Numbered from the stretch's first letter, positions 44,920 to 53,461 are shown. The stretch: DNA of 64,000 bases from an uncultured Collinsella sp. (GCA_900541665.1 UQKV01000007.1:4036-68035), one strand, 5' to 3'. Numbers and translations are program-made. Notes: generated from the letters alone by a model not told the origin.

Positions 44920-44947
44920 ATGCTTATAAATGCTATACATGCTTTAC
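44920..44947 (+). promoter_or_regulatory. Three direct repeats before the toxin-antitoxin genes
   Basis: ATGCTTATA, ATGCTATAC and ATGCTTTAC start at 44920, 44930 and 44939. A direct-repeat array near the promoter suits a ribbon-helix-helix antitoxin that represses its own operon. Confidence 0.5.
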
Positions 44948-44996
44948 GTATCTACCATAGAGTTTTATGATGATTGTAAAGTATTAAGGAGAGGTC

Positions 44997-45377
44997 ATGA
45001 CCACAACAGCCGCTCAGATCAACGTACGTCTCGATGCCGATCTTAAAAGGAGTGGGGACGCCGCTCTCTCCAGGGCCGGTATGACGCCGAGCCAGGCGGT
45101 GCGAGCGCTCTGGCGGCTTGCAGCGTCGCTGGCCGATCGCCCCGGTGCGCTCGAGGATATCCTGCTGCCTAGTCGTGCCCGGGCGGAACAGCGCGAGCGC
45201 GAAAAGGCCGCCAAACGTAAGCTCGAGCTCATGGATCAGGGGTCGAAGCTGTTCGCTGCCGCTTGCCGTGAGTCGGGAATCGATATGGTCAAGGCTCAGC
45301 CATCGGACGACGAAGAGCTCAAACGGAATGCCTATGCGGATCGCTATGGCGAGGAGATGAGCTGGCTCTATGAGTGA
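44997..45377 (+). CDS. RelB/DinJ-like antitoxin
   Basis: A 126-residue protein with an N-terminal ribbon-helix-helix, INVRLDADLKRSGDAALSRAGMTPSQAVRALWRLAA (about 8-43), which matches the RelB/DinJ type. A long charged helix (~60-85) and an acidic C-terminus follow, likely to wrap the toxin. Ribosome binding site AAGGAGAGGTC. Its end overlaps the start of the PIN toxin gene by 8 bases. It presumably neutralises that toxin and represses the operon through the direct repeats upstream. Confidence 0.85.
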   Translation: MTTTAAQINVRLDADLKRSGDAALSRAGMTPSQAVRALWRLAASLADRPGALEDILLPSRARAEQREREKAAKRKLELMDQGSKLFAAACRESGIDMVKAQPSDDEELKRNAYADRYGEEMSWLYE

Positions 45378-45861
45378 GGCTCCAAGGCGCATCTTGGTTG
45401 ACACCAACGTGTGGCTCGATTACTTCATTCCCTCACGACGTGGTCGTTCGGTGGCGATTGAGTTTTTACGCGATGCATGCACGGCGCAGGTGGATTTGCT
45501 GTATGCGGCGACATCGTCCAAAGATCTGTTCTATTTGATTTCGAGCGAACATAAGGCGTGGTATCGGCGCGAGCATGGCTCGCTATCCCAAGATGCCGCC
45601 GTGGCGGCGACATCACTTGCATGGGATTGCCTCGACGTGTTGTCGCAACTTGCCACGCCGGTACCCTGCGACCTGAGTGACATATGGATGGCGAGCAAGC
45701 AGCGTAATCTCCATAGCGATTACGAAGATGATTTAATCATTGCGGCAGCGATACGCGCCCAAGCAGATTTACTGGTCACCAACGATGTCAAGCTCTGTTC
45801 ACACGCACCCGTCGCAGCAATGAGCGCAGAAGACGCAAAGAATTACTTAGCAACGCTCTAG
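45370..45861 (+). CDS. PIN-domain ribonuclease toxin
   Basis: A 163-residue PIN protein. ILVDTNVWLDYF gives the first metal-binding Asp, SSKDLFYL the acidic/helical block, and YEDDLIIAAAIRAQADLLVTND the clustered acidic residues and terminal Asp. PIN toxins of the VapC type cleave tRNA or rRNA. VapC is usually paired with VapB-like antitoxins; pairing with a RelB/DinJ-type protein is less common but seen. The overlap with the antitoxin gene supports one operon. Confidence 0.87.
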   Translation: MSEAPRRILVDTNVWLDYFIPSRRGRSVAIEFLRDACTAQVDLLYAATSSKDLFYLISSEHKAWYRREHGSLSQDAAVAATSLAWDCLDVLSQLATPVPCDLSDIWMASKQRNLHSDYEDDLIIAAAIRAQADLLVTNDVKLCSHAPVAAMSAEDAKNYLATL

Positions 45862-45898
45862 CAATTTGAAGACCCCGCAGGTTGGCCAAACGGCAGGT

Positions 45899-45940
45899 TC
45901 GCAGCGTCGACCGGTCCGCCGTTCGTTAGAACGGCGGAAC
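45899..45940. repeat. Short element with GCAGCGTCGA and a terminal hairpin
   Basis: TTCGCAGCGTCGACCGG is followed by TCCGCCGTTC/GAACGGCGGA (45915-45938). The head matches the tail of the 540 and 4004 elements (GCAGCGTCGA followed by a hairpin), with a different stem. It may also terminate the minus-strand dehydrogenase gene. Confidence 0.55.
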
Positions 45941-45941
45941 C

Positions 45942-46877
45942 CTAATGTTCGATCCAGCAGCGCAGGGTCTCGCCGGCTTGCAGGTGACGCAGATTCTCTG
46001 CGGCAATGTCGACCACATTGTTGAGCGTGGCTGCCAGGTGAAACCAACCGGAGACGTGCGGCGTGATGAGCATGTTGGGTGCATCCCACAGTGGGCTTGT
46101 CTCAGGCAGCGGCTCGGGGTCGGTGACGTCGACCGCGGCGCCGGCGAGATGACCCGACTCCAGGGCGGCAACCAAGTCGTCGGCGACCACAAGGTCGCCG
46201 CGGCCGCCGTTGGCAAAGAAGGCGCCCGGTTTCATCGCGGCGAAGAACTCGGCGTTCGCCAGGCCGCGGGTCTCGGGTGTGCTGGGCATAAAGGATGCGA
46301 CGACGTCAGCCTCGGCCAGGCGCTCGGGCAGGGCGTCCATGCCGTCCATGTCCTCAAACACAATGGGGTAGACGAGCGGATGGCGCTTGATGCCGCGGAC
46401 GTGCGCACCCATGTTGCGGCAGAGCGTGGCGAAGTGGCCGCCAATGTCGCCCGCGCCCAGCACCAGCACATTGGCGTTTTTGAGCGAGGTGACCGGCCCC
46501 AAATCCTCCCAGCGATGCTCGCGCTGCAGGTCCTGGTAGCCGGGCAGGCGCTTCATCATAGACAGCACCATGGCAAACATGTGCTCGCTCACGGCCTGGC
46601 CGTAGGCGCCGATTGAGCAAGACAGCTTGGCTTCAGCCGGCACGGTGCCGGCGGCGAGATAGTCGTCATAGCCGGCGGTCTGCAGTTGCAGCAGCTGGAG
46701 GCGCTCGCATGCCGTGAGCATGTCAGGGTCGATGTTGCCCAGGATCACATCGGCATCGGCGACCTGCTCGCGCGTGGCGGCGTCGGCACTCGTGTAGATA
46801 AAGTCCTCGCCCGGAGCGCTCGACTCAAGAATTGCGCGATGGCGGTCATTGACGGGCAACAAAACCAGGATGTTCAC
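45942..46877 (-). CDS. D-isomer-specific 2-hydroxyacid dehydrogenase
   Basis: A NAD(P)-dependent 2-hydroxyacid dehydrogenase of 311 residues. VLVLGAGDIGGHFATLCRNMGAHVRGIKR is the nucleotide-binding fold (about 127-155). FFANGGRGDLV carries the conserved region after the fold, and ITPHVSGWF contains the catalytic His in a variant setting. GTG at 46877 is chosen for its ribosome binding site GAGAGGAC; the longer frame runs through a hairpin repeat and is not protein-like. The substrate cannot be assigned. Confidence 0.88.
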   Translation of the reverse strand: MNILVLLPVNDRHRAILESSAPGEDFIYTSADAATREQVADADVILGNIDPDMLTACERLQLLQLQTAGYDDYLAAGTVPAEAKLSCSIGAYGQAVSEHMFAMVLSMMKRLPGYQDLQREHRWEDLGPVTSLKNANVLVLGAGDIGGHFATLCRNMGAHVRGIKRHPLVYPIVFEDMDGMDALPERLAEADVVASFMPSTPETRGLANAEFFAAMKPGAFFANGGRGDLVVADDLVAALESGHLAGAAVDVTDPEPLPETSPLWDAPNMLITPHVSGWFHLAATLNNVVDIAAENLRHLQAGETLRCWIEH

Positions 46878-46896
46878 AAGCAGTCCTCTCCGCTCG

Positions 46897-46950
46897 ACCT
46901 GCCAAAAAGGGACAGGTTTATTTTGGCAGGTTGTATCAGGCAAAACGTTC
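46897..46950 (+). repeat. GGGACAGG-core hairpin repeat, copy R5
   Basis: ACCTGCCAAAAAGGGACAGG continues to TTTATTTTGGCAGG and TTGTATCAGGCAAAACGTTC. Located upstream of the dehydrogenase gene. Confidence 0.85.
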
Positions 46951-46958
46951 AAATAAAA

Positions 46959-47003
46959 CGCCGGGCTTCGCGATGGTTAACATATCCATCGCGAAGCCCG
47001 GCG
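46959..47003 (-). terminator. Terminator of the methionine aminopeptidase gene
   Basis: CGCCGGGCTTCGCGATGG and its complement form an 18-bp stem. On the minus strand it is followed by TTTTATTTG. It starts 10 bases after the gene's stop codon. Confidence 0.85.
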
Positions 47004-47012
47004 CATCCACGG

Positions 47013-47900
47013 CTACCAGCTCAGCAGCTCGTAACCATCCTCGGTCACCACGAGCTGTACCTCGCACTGGGCCGAATCACTGCCGTCCTTGGTGCGCACG
47101 CACCAACCGTCACCCTTGCTAATCTTGATGTCGGGCGCTCCGGCATTGACCATGGGCTCGATGGTAAAGACCATGCCCGGGGCCATGATGGTGTCAACAT
47201 CGGGCGCCTCGGTGGTAAAGCCCACAAACGGGTCCTCGTGGAACTCTTTGCCAATGCCGTGTCCGCCGTACTCGCGCACTACGCTAAAGCCGGCGTCCTC
47301 GACCGTCTTTTGCACGGCCTCGGCCATCACGGACAGCGGCAGCCATGGCTTGACGGCTGCCAAGCCCGCCTCCACGCTGGCGCGGGTGACGTCGACCAGG
47401 CGCTGGCGCTCGGCCGAGACCTCGCCGATGCAGAACATACGGCTCGAGTCGCTAAAGTAGCCGTCCAAAATCGTGGAGCAGTCCACGTTGATAATATCGC
47501 CCTCGTGCAGCACATCTGTATCACAGGGGATGCCGTGACAGACCACGTCATTGATCGAGGTGCACACGCTCTTGGGGTAGCCCTCGTAGTTGAGGTCGGC
47601 CGGCGTGCCACCGTGCTCGACGGTGTAGTCGTAGATCATCTGGTCGATCTGGTTGGTGGTCATGCCCGCGGCGATGTGTTCGCCTACGTAATCGAGCACG
47701 CCCACGTTGATAGCGGCCGAGCGCTTGATGCCTTCGATATCGGCGGGCGTCTTGTAGAGCGTGCGGGGCAGGACCTCCCAGCCCTCCTCCCACAGGCGCT
47801 CAAGGCGCTCATCGAAGGCGCTATGGCATTTCTTATATTTTTTGCCGCTTCCGCACCAGCAAGCGTCGTTGCGGCCAGGTACGGGTCCTTTGTCATACAT
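47013..47900 (-). CDS. map: Type I methionine aminopeptidase with N-terminal SEC-C zinc motif
   Basis: Removes initiator methionine. The 295-residue protein begins with a SEC-C motif (CWCGSGKKYKKCH, residues 14-26), a zinc-binding extension also seen at the end of SecA that probably contacts ribosomes. The peptidase domain has metal-ligand blocks NVDCSTILDGYFSDSSR, GHGIGKEFHEDP and FTIEPMV, plus a last Glu in CEVQLVV. Start ATG with a GAAAGGAAGTTAGCC ribosome binding site. Single-gene unit with a strong terminator. Confidence 0.94.
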   Translation of the reverse strand: MYDKGPVPGRNDACWCGSGKKYKKCHSAFDERLERLWEEGWEVLPRTLYKTPADIEGIKRSAAINVGVLDYVGEHIAAGMTTNQIDQMIYDYTVEHGGTPADLNYEGYPKSVCTSINDVVCHGIPCDTDVLHEGDIINVDCSTILDGYFSDSSRMFCIGEVSAERQRLVDVTRASVEAGLAAVKPWLPLSVMAEAVQKTVEDAGFSVVREYGGHGIGKEFHEDPFVGFTTEAPDVDTIMAPGMVFTIEPMVNAGAPDIKISKGDGWCVRTKDGSDSAQCEVQLVVTEDGYELLSW

Positions 47901-47952
47901 GGCTAACTTCCTTTCATCCGCAGCTAGTATAGCCCACCCACGCGTCCATAAG

Positions 47953-48019
47953 AGTTGCGGTGATATAGTTCCGATTTAAGCGGTTTAACAGCATAAACAG
48001 GAACTATATCACCGCAACT
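47953..48019. repeat. 67-bp hairpin repeat, copy G2
   Basis: AGTTGCGGTGATATAGTTCC and GGAACTATATCACCGCAACT are perfect 20-base arms around a 27-base loop. It matches G1 (25104-25170) in arms and in total length. Located upstream of map and downstream of the radical SAM gene. Confidence 0.85.
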
Positions 48020-48060
48020 GATGGAGCGGGGTGGTGGGCACTAGCTGCTGCGTGGTTTTG

Positions 48061-48837
48061 TTAGTAGCTCACCTGGCAGGGGATGCCGAGGGCGCGCACG
48101 CGCGCGGCAATGGCGTCGAGCACCTCGGGCGCCGCTTTGGCAAGGCCGGCGATTGGTGTCTCGCGCGCCACCGTGTAGATGGTCGCTTCTTGTGGGCGAA
48201 TGCGCTCAAGCGCCGCGAGCCAGGGGGCAACGTACTCCTCGCCGGTGTTGTCGATGGGCTTGCCCAGATACTCACCGGTCAAAAAGATCGTCTGGATAAT
48301 AACGTGACCGTCAAAGCTTGCGAACGTCTCAATCTGGTGCTCGACGTCGTAGGGGCCAACGGGCTGGTCGAGCAGCTGGATAAACGCCGAGTCGGCGGTA
48401 TCGAGCTTAAGAATGTTGTCGTCGACCATCATGAGCGCGTCGTGCACCTCGGGGCGGTCGGCGCGCGTACCGTTGGAGAGCACGGCGATCTTGGAGTTTG
48501 GGGCAAGCTCGTCGCGCAGCGCGACGGCGCCGGCGATGGCCTGCGGAAACTCCGGTGCGGCGGTGGGTTCGCCGTTGCCTGCGAAGGTGATCACATCGGG
48601 GAGCTCGCCCTCGGCTGCCATCTCGCGCAGCTTTGCCTCGAGCGCGTCGAGTACCACGGCAGCCGTGTTGTACGGCTCATGACAGGGGCGCTCGGCGTTG
48701 AGGCCGTTTTCGCAGTAAATGCAGTCGAACGTGCAGATTTTGCCGCTTGCCGGCATCATGTTGACGCCGAGCGAAAGGCCAAGGCGACGGCTGCGAACGG
48801 GCCCAAAGATGGGGCTGGCATTCAAAAACGTAGACAT
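48061..48837 (-). CDS. Radical SAM protein of unknown substrate
   Basis: A 258-residue radical SAM enzyme. The iron-sulfur motif CTFDCIYC (Cys35, 39 and 42) is followed by ENG and later TFAGNGEPTAAPEF, the GGEP-type SAM-binding segment in a variant form (AGNGEP). No extra cluster-binding domain is visible, so it resembles the smaller 'wyosine-like / YfkB-like' radical SAM proteins. The start at 48837 has GAGGAGC nine bases upstream; the ATG two codons earlier is too close to it. Substrate unknown, and neighbours give no hint. Confidence 0.82.
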   Translation of the reverse strand: MSTFLNASPIFGPVRSRRLGLSLGVNMMPASGKICTFDCIYCENGLNAERPCHEPYNTAAVVLDALEAKLREMAAEGELPDVITFAGNGEPTAAPEFPQAIAGAVALRDELAPNSKIAVLSNGTRADRPEVHDALMMVDDNILKLDTADSAFIQLLDQPVGPYDVEHQIETFASFDGHVIIQTIFLTGEYLGKPIDNTGEEYVAPWLAALERIRPQEATIYTVARETPIAGLAKAAPEVLDAIAARVRALGIPCQVSY

Positions 48838-49062
48838 AGGCATATGCTCCTCAAGACAATTGTGCCTAAGCATAGCATCGGCTCCAAAGCAAGGTGCGGG
48901 CTCTTGCTTTACAAGTTTCGTTTTTTCACGTCGCTCATTATGCCGTGCCATGAAAAGCCTCGGGTCGGGTACAGTTAATCTGTTAACAAGGCGTAAGGCA
49001 ATTCGGGTCCATCCAACCGCGCTGACGTGCAACCGGATGAGCATTGATGATGGGGGCACAAC

Positions 49063-49860
49063 ATGGATTTTACGGTCGAGAATGCGGGCACCACGATTGC
49101 CTGTCGCGAATATGCCGGCCCGGATGTGTCGCCTGATACTCCTGCCTTGGTGTGCGTGCACGGCGCTTGTGTCGACGGCACATTTTTCGACGGTATCGCT
49201 TGTGAGCTCAGCCGCAACTACCGCGTAATTGCCTACGACCGCCGCGGCTGCGGTGGCAGCAGTGATGCGGCAGACGGCAGCTATGATCTTGCCGCTCAGG
49301 CCGCCGACCTGCAAGCCGTGATCGAACACGTTGGCGCTCCGGCAAATGTGCTTGCGCATAGCGCCGGTACGTTGGTGGCGCTGGAGCTTCTTCGCACCGA
49401 ACCCCATCTCGTCGCCCGTGCGATTCTGCATGAGCCGGCTGTGTCGGCCGAAGGCGTCGGCATGGGCGCAGCTCCGGTTTTGCTCGATATGATTGCGGCT
49501 GGAAAGGTTTCAAGGGCGCTCCGGCTTTTCTTGGGAGCCCTTGGCGACTTGGACCCCGAGGCTCCCGGGACGACCGAAGCGGAAGTCAAACATGCCCTGC
49601 GCAATGGTCGTTGCTTTATGGCGAACGAATATGGAACAAATATGACATATGCTCCCGACTGGGAGCGCGCCCGCGCGTCAAAGGCGGTGTCGGCCGTGCT
49701 TTTGGGCGAGCTCTCGATTGGTACGCCCCGCGAGGCGGGAACGAGGATTGCGGCTGAGCTTTTGGACTGTCCGCTCGTAATGGTTCCCGGCGCGCACAAC
49801 GGCCTGCGCGATCGCCCGGCAGCGGCTGCCCAGACTGTCCGTGGCATCCTGGGGCTCTAG
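49063..49860 (+). CDS. Alpha/beta hydrolase
   Basis: A 265-residue hydrolase. VCVHGACVDGTFFDGIA holds the oxyanion-hole HG, YDRRGCGGSSDA follows, and the nucleophile elbow is AHSAG (Ser ~105). VMVPGAHNGLRDRP supplies the catalytic His near residue 246, although the exact acid residue is uncertain. No signal peptide. The substrate is unknown. The gene stands alone; 48838-49062 upstream and 49861-50071 downstream hold no recognised element. Confidence 0.85.
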   Translation: MDFTVENAGTTIACREYAGPDVSPDTPALVCVHGACVDGTFFDGIACELSRNYRVIAYDRRGCGGSSDAADGSYDLAAQAADLQAVIEHVGAPANVLAHSAGTLVALELLRTEPHLVARAILHEPAVSAEGVGMGAAPVLLDMIAAGKVSRALRLFLGALGDLDPEAPGTTEAEVKHALRNGRCFMANEYGTNMTYAPDWERARASKAVSAVLLGELSIGTPREAGTRIAAELLDCPLVMVPGAHNGLRDRPAAAAQTVRGILGL

Positions 49861-50071
49861 CAGCTGCAAAAAACAAAACAGGCTTCAGCCGCAAACGTTT
49901 CGGCCGTGTTAACAAATGTTCTCAAAACCTCACGTCTGCGGCTTCAATCGCGCCGTCTGCCAACTCATAAAAATGTAACAGCATTCACGTGCTTACCTGC
50001 ATCGACAAGGTGCTACTCTGGTACCGTTTGGAACCCACCGCTACCAAGCGAAACTATCGAAAGGGCCCCAT

Positions 50072-51952
50072 ATGCTCAATAATCACGAGGTCAATCTAAC
50101 CGACGAGGAGGCTGCCGCCGAGGTCGCCCGCGTCGCGAAGACCTACCCCGTGGTGCGTTTGCTGTCGGCCGATCAGATTAAGAGCGAGCCTAACTGCCTG
50201 CTCGCCGGCGATCGCTGCCCTTGTCTGCGTCAGTCGAGTCTTGAGGCCTTGGCAGGTTCCGATGATGTATCGGAGCAACTGCTCAACGATGGTGTTGAGT
50301 ACCGCGCCCGTCTGCGCCCTCTAAAGGTCGAGGGCGAGCCTCATGTCTTGCTGATGGTGCGTCCGATCGATGAGCAAGAGGCTGCAGAAGAGGACCTTGT
50401 CTACACCGACGTGCTGACGAGTGTGCGCAATCGCCGATATTACGAGGAAAAGCTTCGTGGCGCCCGCATGAATGCCGGCGTTGCGATGATTGACCTTGAT
50501 GATTTTAGGGCCTTCAACGATACGTGTGGCCGTCATGCCGGCGACCTTGCACTCGGTGCTGTGGCGACAGCCATACGCAGCGGAATTCGTTCGACTGACG
50601 AGCTTGTGCGCTATGGCTGCGACAAGTTTGTGGTCGTCATGCCCAATATTCCCTCCGATGACTTCGCCCGTCGCCTGCATCAGGTATCCGAAGCCGTTCA
50701 TTCCACGATTATTCCGGGCCATGAGTACGTGAGCTTGACGGCATGTGTTGGTGGCGTTCGCATTCATGGCGAGACGGTCGATGAGGGCGTTGGCCGTGCT
50801 GTCCAGTTACTGAGCCGCGCTAAGGCAAAAGCCGGTACGGTCGTGACCGATGCCGATTCCATCGAGGCCTTCCAAAGCGAAAAACCTTCGGTGCTTATTG
50901 TCGATGACTCCGAGATGAACCGAGCCATTCTCAACGAGATGCTCAAGGACGAGTATTGCATCCTCGAGGCCGATAACGGTCGTGCGGCGCTCGACATGGT
51001 CGACCGCTATGGCGATGAGCTGTCGCTCGTGCTGCTGGATATTGTCATGCCGGGCATAAGCGGCTTTGAGGTGCTGGCCGGTCTGTCGCGCCGATCGGGC
51101 ATCGACAATCTGCCTGTCATCATGATTTCGAGCGAAGATTCCGATGATATGGTTCTGCGCGCGTACGAGCTGGGCGCCTCGGACTATATCAACCGCCCGT
51201 TTGACTCCCGTGTCGTGCGCCGCCGTGTGAGCAACACCATCCGCCTATACGCTAAACAGCGCCGCCTGACGAACCTGCTGTCCCAGCAGTACAACGAGCG
51301 CGTCAAGAACAGTCGCATGCTCATCGACATCATGGCCGGCGTCATGGAGCTTCGCAACAGCGAGAGCGGCAGGCACGTTACGAACATCGAGAAGCTGACC
51401 GAGCTGCTGCTTGGCTGTCTGGTCCAGCGTAGCGGCACGATCTCCCTCGACAATGAGGAACGCTCCACGATCGCCCTGGCTTCGGCGCTACACGATATCG
51501 GCAAGATGTCGATTGACGATGCGATTCTCAACAAGCTCGGACGCCTTACGCCCGAGGAGTTCGAGATTATGAAGACGCATACCACGATCGGCGCCGACAT
51601 GCTGCGTGAGCTGGGTAGCCATCACGCCGGCAATGCGCTTATGGAATATGCGTACCAGATTGCGCGTTGGCATCACGAGCGCTGGGACGGCAAGGGTTAT
51701 CCCGATGGCCTTAAGGGCGACGAAATTCCCATTGCCGCGCAGGTGGTTTCGGTGGCCGACGTGTACGATGCGCTGACGAGCGTGCGCGTGTACAAGGACG
51801 CTATTCCGCACGAGGAGGCGATCCAGATGATCCTGGATGGTAAGTGCGGCACCTTTAACCCGCTGCTGCTCGATTGCCTGCTCGAGGTGCAAGACCAAAT
51901 TGCCGAGACGTTGGCACGCCCCGCCGATGTCGTCGCGTTTCCTACGATTTAG
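50072..51952 (+). CDS. Hybrid signalling protein: degenerate GGDEF, receiver and HD-GYP domains
   Basis: A 626-residue cytoplasmic protein. Residues ~105-275 form a GGDEF domain whose active-site motif reads GCDKF (~181) in place of GGDEF, so it is probably unable to make c-di-GMP. A receiver domain follows (~280-395) with phosphoacceptor Asp323 (LLDIVMPG) and Lys near NRPFDS. The C-terminal HD-GYP domain has HDIGK (His474) and HHERWDGKGYPDG, which is intact, so c-di-GMP hydrolysis is likely. The N-terminal 100 residues include Cys-rich CLLAGDRCPC. The HPt gene follows after 24 bp. Confidence 0.88.
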   Translation: MLNNHEVNLTDEEAAAEVARVAKTYPVVRLLSADQIKSEPNCLLAGDRCPCLRQSSLEALAGSDDVSEQLLNDGVEYRARLRPLKVEGEPHVLLMVRPIDEQEAAEEDLVYTDVLTSVRNRRYYEEKLRGARMNAGVAMIDLDDFRAFNDTCGRHAGDLALGAVATAIRSGIRSTDELVRYGCDKFVVVMPNIPSDDFARRLHQVSEAVHSTIIPGHEYVSLTACVGGVRIHGETVDEGVGRAVQLLSRAKAKAGTVVTDADSIEAFQSEKPSVLIVDDSEMNRAILNEMLKDEYCILEADNGRAALDMVDRYGDELSLVLLDIVMPGISGFEVLAGLSRRSGIDNLPVIMISSEDSDDMVLRAYELGASDYINRPFDSRVVRRRVSNTIRLYAKQRRLTNLLSQQYNERVKNSRMLIDIMAGVMELRNSESGRHVTNIEKLTELLLGCLVQRSGTISLDNEERSTIALASALHDIGKMSIDDAILNKLGRLTPEEFEIMKTHTTIGADMLRELGSHHAGNALMEYAYQIARWHHERWDGKGYPDGLKGDEIPIAAQVVSVADVYDALTSVRVYKDAIPHEEAIQMILDGKCGTFNPLLLDCLLEVQDQIAETLARPADVVAFPTI

Positions 51953-51976
51953 TTTGACCAAAGGAGTTTTTAATCC

Positions 51977-52333
51977 ATGATTTCCATGCGTGAGGCGTAT
52001 GAGAAGATCGGCGCTAATTATGATGACGCGTGTGCTCGGCTGATGGGCGGGGAAATGCTTGCCCGCTTTGCCCTCAAGTTTTTAGATGACGAGAGCATGG
52101 ACAGGTTGGAGGCTGCCATGGCGGCAGGAGACGCCGAGGAAGCGTTTATGGCAGCGCACACGCTCAAGGGCGTGAGCCAGAACCTGGGATTCGATAATCT
52201 GTACGAGCCGGCGGTCGTGGTGACCGAAGCGCTGCGCGGCGCCGATGCCGTTGACGGCGCTCGCGAGGGAATGCATGCGTTGCAGCAGCAATATGCGGCT
52301 ACGATGTCGGCCCTGCGCGAGGCGGCCGAATAA
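51977..52333 (+). CDS. Histidine phosphotransfer (HPt) domain protein
   Basis: A 118-residue helical protein with the phosphorylatable His61 in AAHTLKGVSQNLGFDNL. It directly follows the receiver/HD-GYP protein and is preceded by AAAGGAG. It probably passes phosphate to or from that receiver. No histidine kinase is adjacent, so the source of phosphate must lie elsewhere, such as a hybrid kinase. Confidence 0.9.
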   Translation: MISMREAYEKIGANYDDACARLMGGEMLARFALKFLDDESMDRLEAAMAAGDAEEAFMAAHTLKGVSQNLGFDNLYEPAVVVTEALRGADAVDGAREGMHALQQQYAATMSALREAAE

Positions 52334-52357
52334 GAGCTTGCGTGCTTTGATGACAAT

Positions 52358-52421
52358 GAGAGTGGATAATCTCCCGTTTTAGGCTCGGTGGTGGCCTCAA
52401 AGTGGGAGATTATCCACTCTC
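52358..52421. repeat. 18-bp inverted repeat after the HPt gene
   Basis: GAGAGTGGATAATCTCCC and GGGAGATTATCCACTCTC are perfect arms around a 28-base loop. It could end the HPt transcript, but no T-run follows. No second copy was found. Confidence 0.6.
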
Positions 52422-52508
52422 GTTCGATACGTGTCCAAAATCCACGCTCACCCCTTCCGATTAGTGAATGGCCTATGCGCACTGGCGGGGCTTTCCGCAT
52501 GCAATCTA

Positions 52509-52542
52509 TATCGTTGTTCGATAAACTGTTCGAATAACGATA
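52509..52542 (+). promoter_or_regulatory. Palindromic operator candidate before the DUF2975 gene
   Basis: TATCGTTGTTCGA and TCGAATAACGATA form an inverted repeat (one mismatch). The right half matches TCGAAAAACAATA at 53556-53568, in front of the ABC transporter genes, at 11 of 13 positions. The XRE protein encoded between the two sites is the natural candidate to bind both. Confidence 0.6.
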
Positions 52543-52562
52543 GAGTCGATGAGGGTGAGTGT

Positions 52563-53123
52563 ATGTCCAACAGCGTTCAGCGTATGGCCAAGGCGGGCGA
52601 AAATATCAGGAAGCTTGGTTTTTGCATGGCAGCCGTTTTTGCAGGGATGCTCGTCGCTTTTGCCGCGTTGGTTGTTTACGTGATTTGGTATGCGGTTGAA
52701 AACGTTGCTTCTGTCGATTCTTTTGGTGTCTTGACGCTTCTCAATGGCGGGTGCATCGTTATCCCAAGCGGACTGTGCCTGGCACTCGTCGTGGGTATTT
52801 CGCTTGTCGTTCTGTGCGGGATCAGCCGTAACATCTCGCGAGGCGTCTCGCCCTTTACCAAGACGCATGTGCGGCTTATCCGTGTTCTTGCACTTGCCTT
52901 TGCTGTTAACGCTGCGGTTTCGTTTGTTGGTGCCTATGGATCGGTCAATCTCACCATTGGCGGACTGGAGCTTTACATCGTGCCTCATTCCTTCGTTATT
53001 GAGATTTGCCAAGGCGCTGCCTTTGATGCGGGGTCGTTTATCGGCGCAGTTGTCTGCTTGTTTATCTCGGCGATCTGGAGTTATGCCTCGCTGCTCCAAG
53101 AGCAGTCTGACGAGCTTGTGTAG
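52563..53123 (+). CDS. DUF2975-type membrane protein
   Basis: A 186-residue protein with four membrane spans (about 20-42, 60-85, 105-130, 145-170). The loop ISRNISRGVSPFTKTHVRLIRVLA matches the DUF2975 family pattern. These proteins typically lie next to a small YozG-like helix-turn-helix regulator, as here. The ATG at 52563 has GAGGGTGAGTGT before it. Its biochemical role is unknown; membrane sequestration or modulation of the regulator is a guess. Base composition here is more A/T-rich than on either side. Confidence 0.78.
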   Translation: MSNSVQRMAKAGENIRKLGFCMAAVFAGMLVAFAALVVYVIWYAVENVASVDSFGVLTLLNGGCIVIPSGLCLALVVGISLVVLCGISRNISRGVSPFTKTHVRLIRVLALAFAVNAAVSFVGAYGSVNLTIGGLELYIVPHSFVIEICQGAAFDAGSFIGAVVCLFISAIWSYASLLQEQSDELV

Positions 53124-53131
53124 GAGGAAAC

Positions 53132-53461
53132 ATGAGCTATCTCATCATCGAGCTTGAGACGCAGCTGCTTAAGACCGGAAAGACCAGCGCTGATCTGATT
53201 CGGGCGACGGGGCATACTCCGGCTAATATTTCAAAGCTTAGAAACGGAAAGATAAAAGCTATTCGCCTAAAGACGCTTCTCGATATCTGTGATGAGCTTG
53301 ATTGTCAACCGGGAGATATTATTCAGCGCGTGAGCGAGAAAGAGCTTGAGGAGCTTATTGTCGAGCGCGCAAAAAATGTCGTGAGACAGATGCGGGACGG
53401 CGGAGGCAATGGGGTATCGCTTCCGACATCAGTCTTCGCTGTCGATTTGAGTGACGAGTAG
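53132..53461 (+). CDS. XRE-like (Cro/YozG-type) transcriptional regulator
   Basis: A 109-residue DNA-binding protein. The helix-turn-helix is about residues 17-60 (KTSADLIRATGHTPANISKLRNGKIKAIRLKTLLDICDELDCQPGDII), matching the small Cro/YozG family. It starts 8 bp after the DUF2975 gene (GAGGAAAC precedes), forming an operon. Operator-like palindromes lie before this operon and before the ABC transporter operon, so both are likely targets. Confidence 0.88.
   Translation: MSYLIIELETQLLKTGKTSADLIRATGHTPANISKLRNGKIKAIRLKTLLDICDELDCQPGDIIQRVSEKELEELIVERAKNVVRQMRDGGGNGVSLPTSVFAVDLSDE

Noticed and set aside
46878..46952. N-terminal extension of the 2-hydroxyacid dehydrogenase
   Set aside because: The extra codons lie within the GGGACAGG hairpin repeat, and the GTG at 46877 has a good ribosome binding site.
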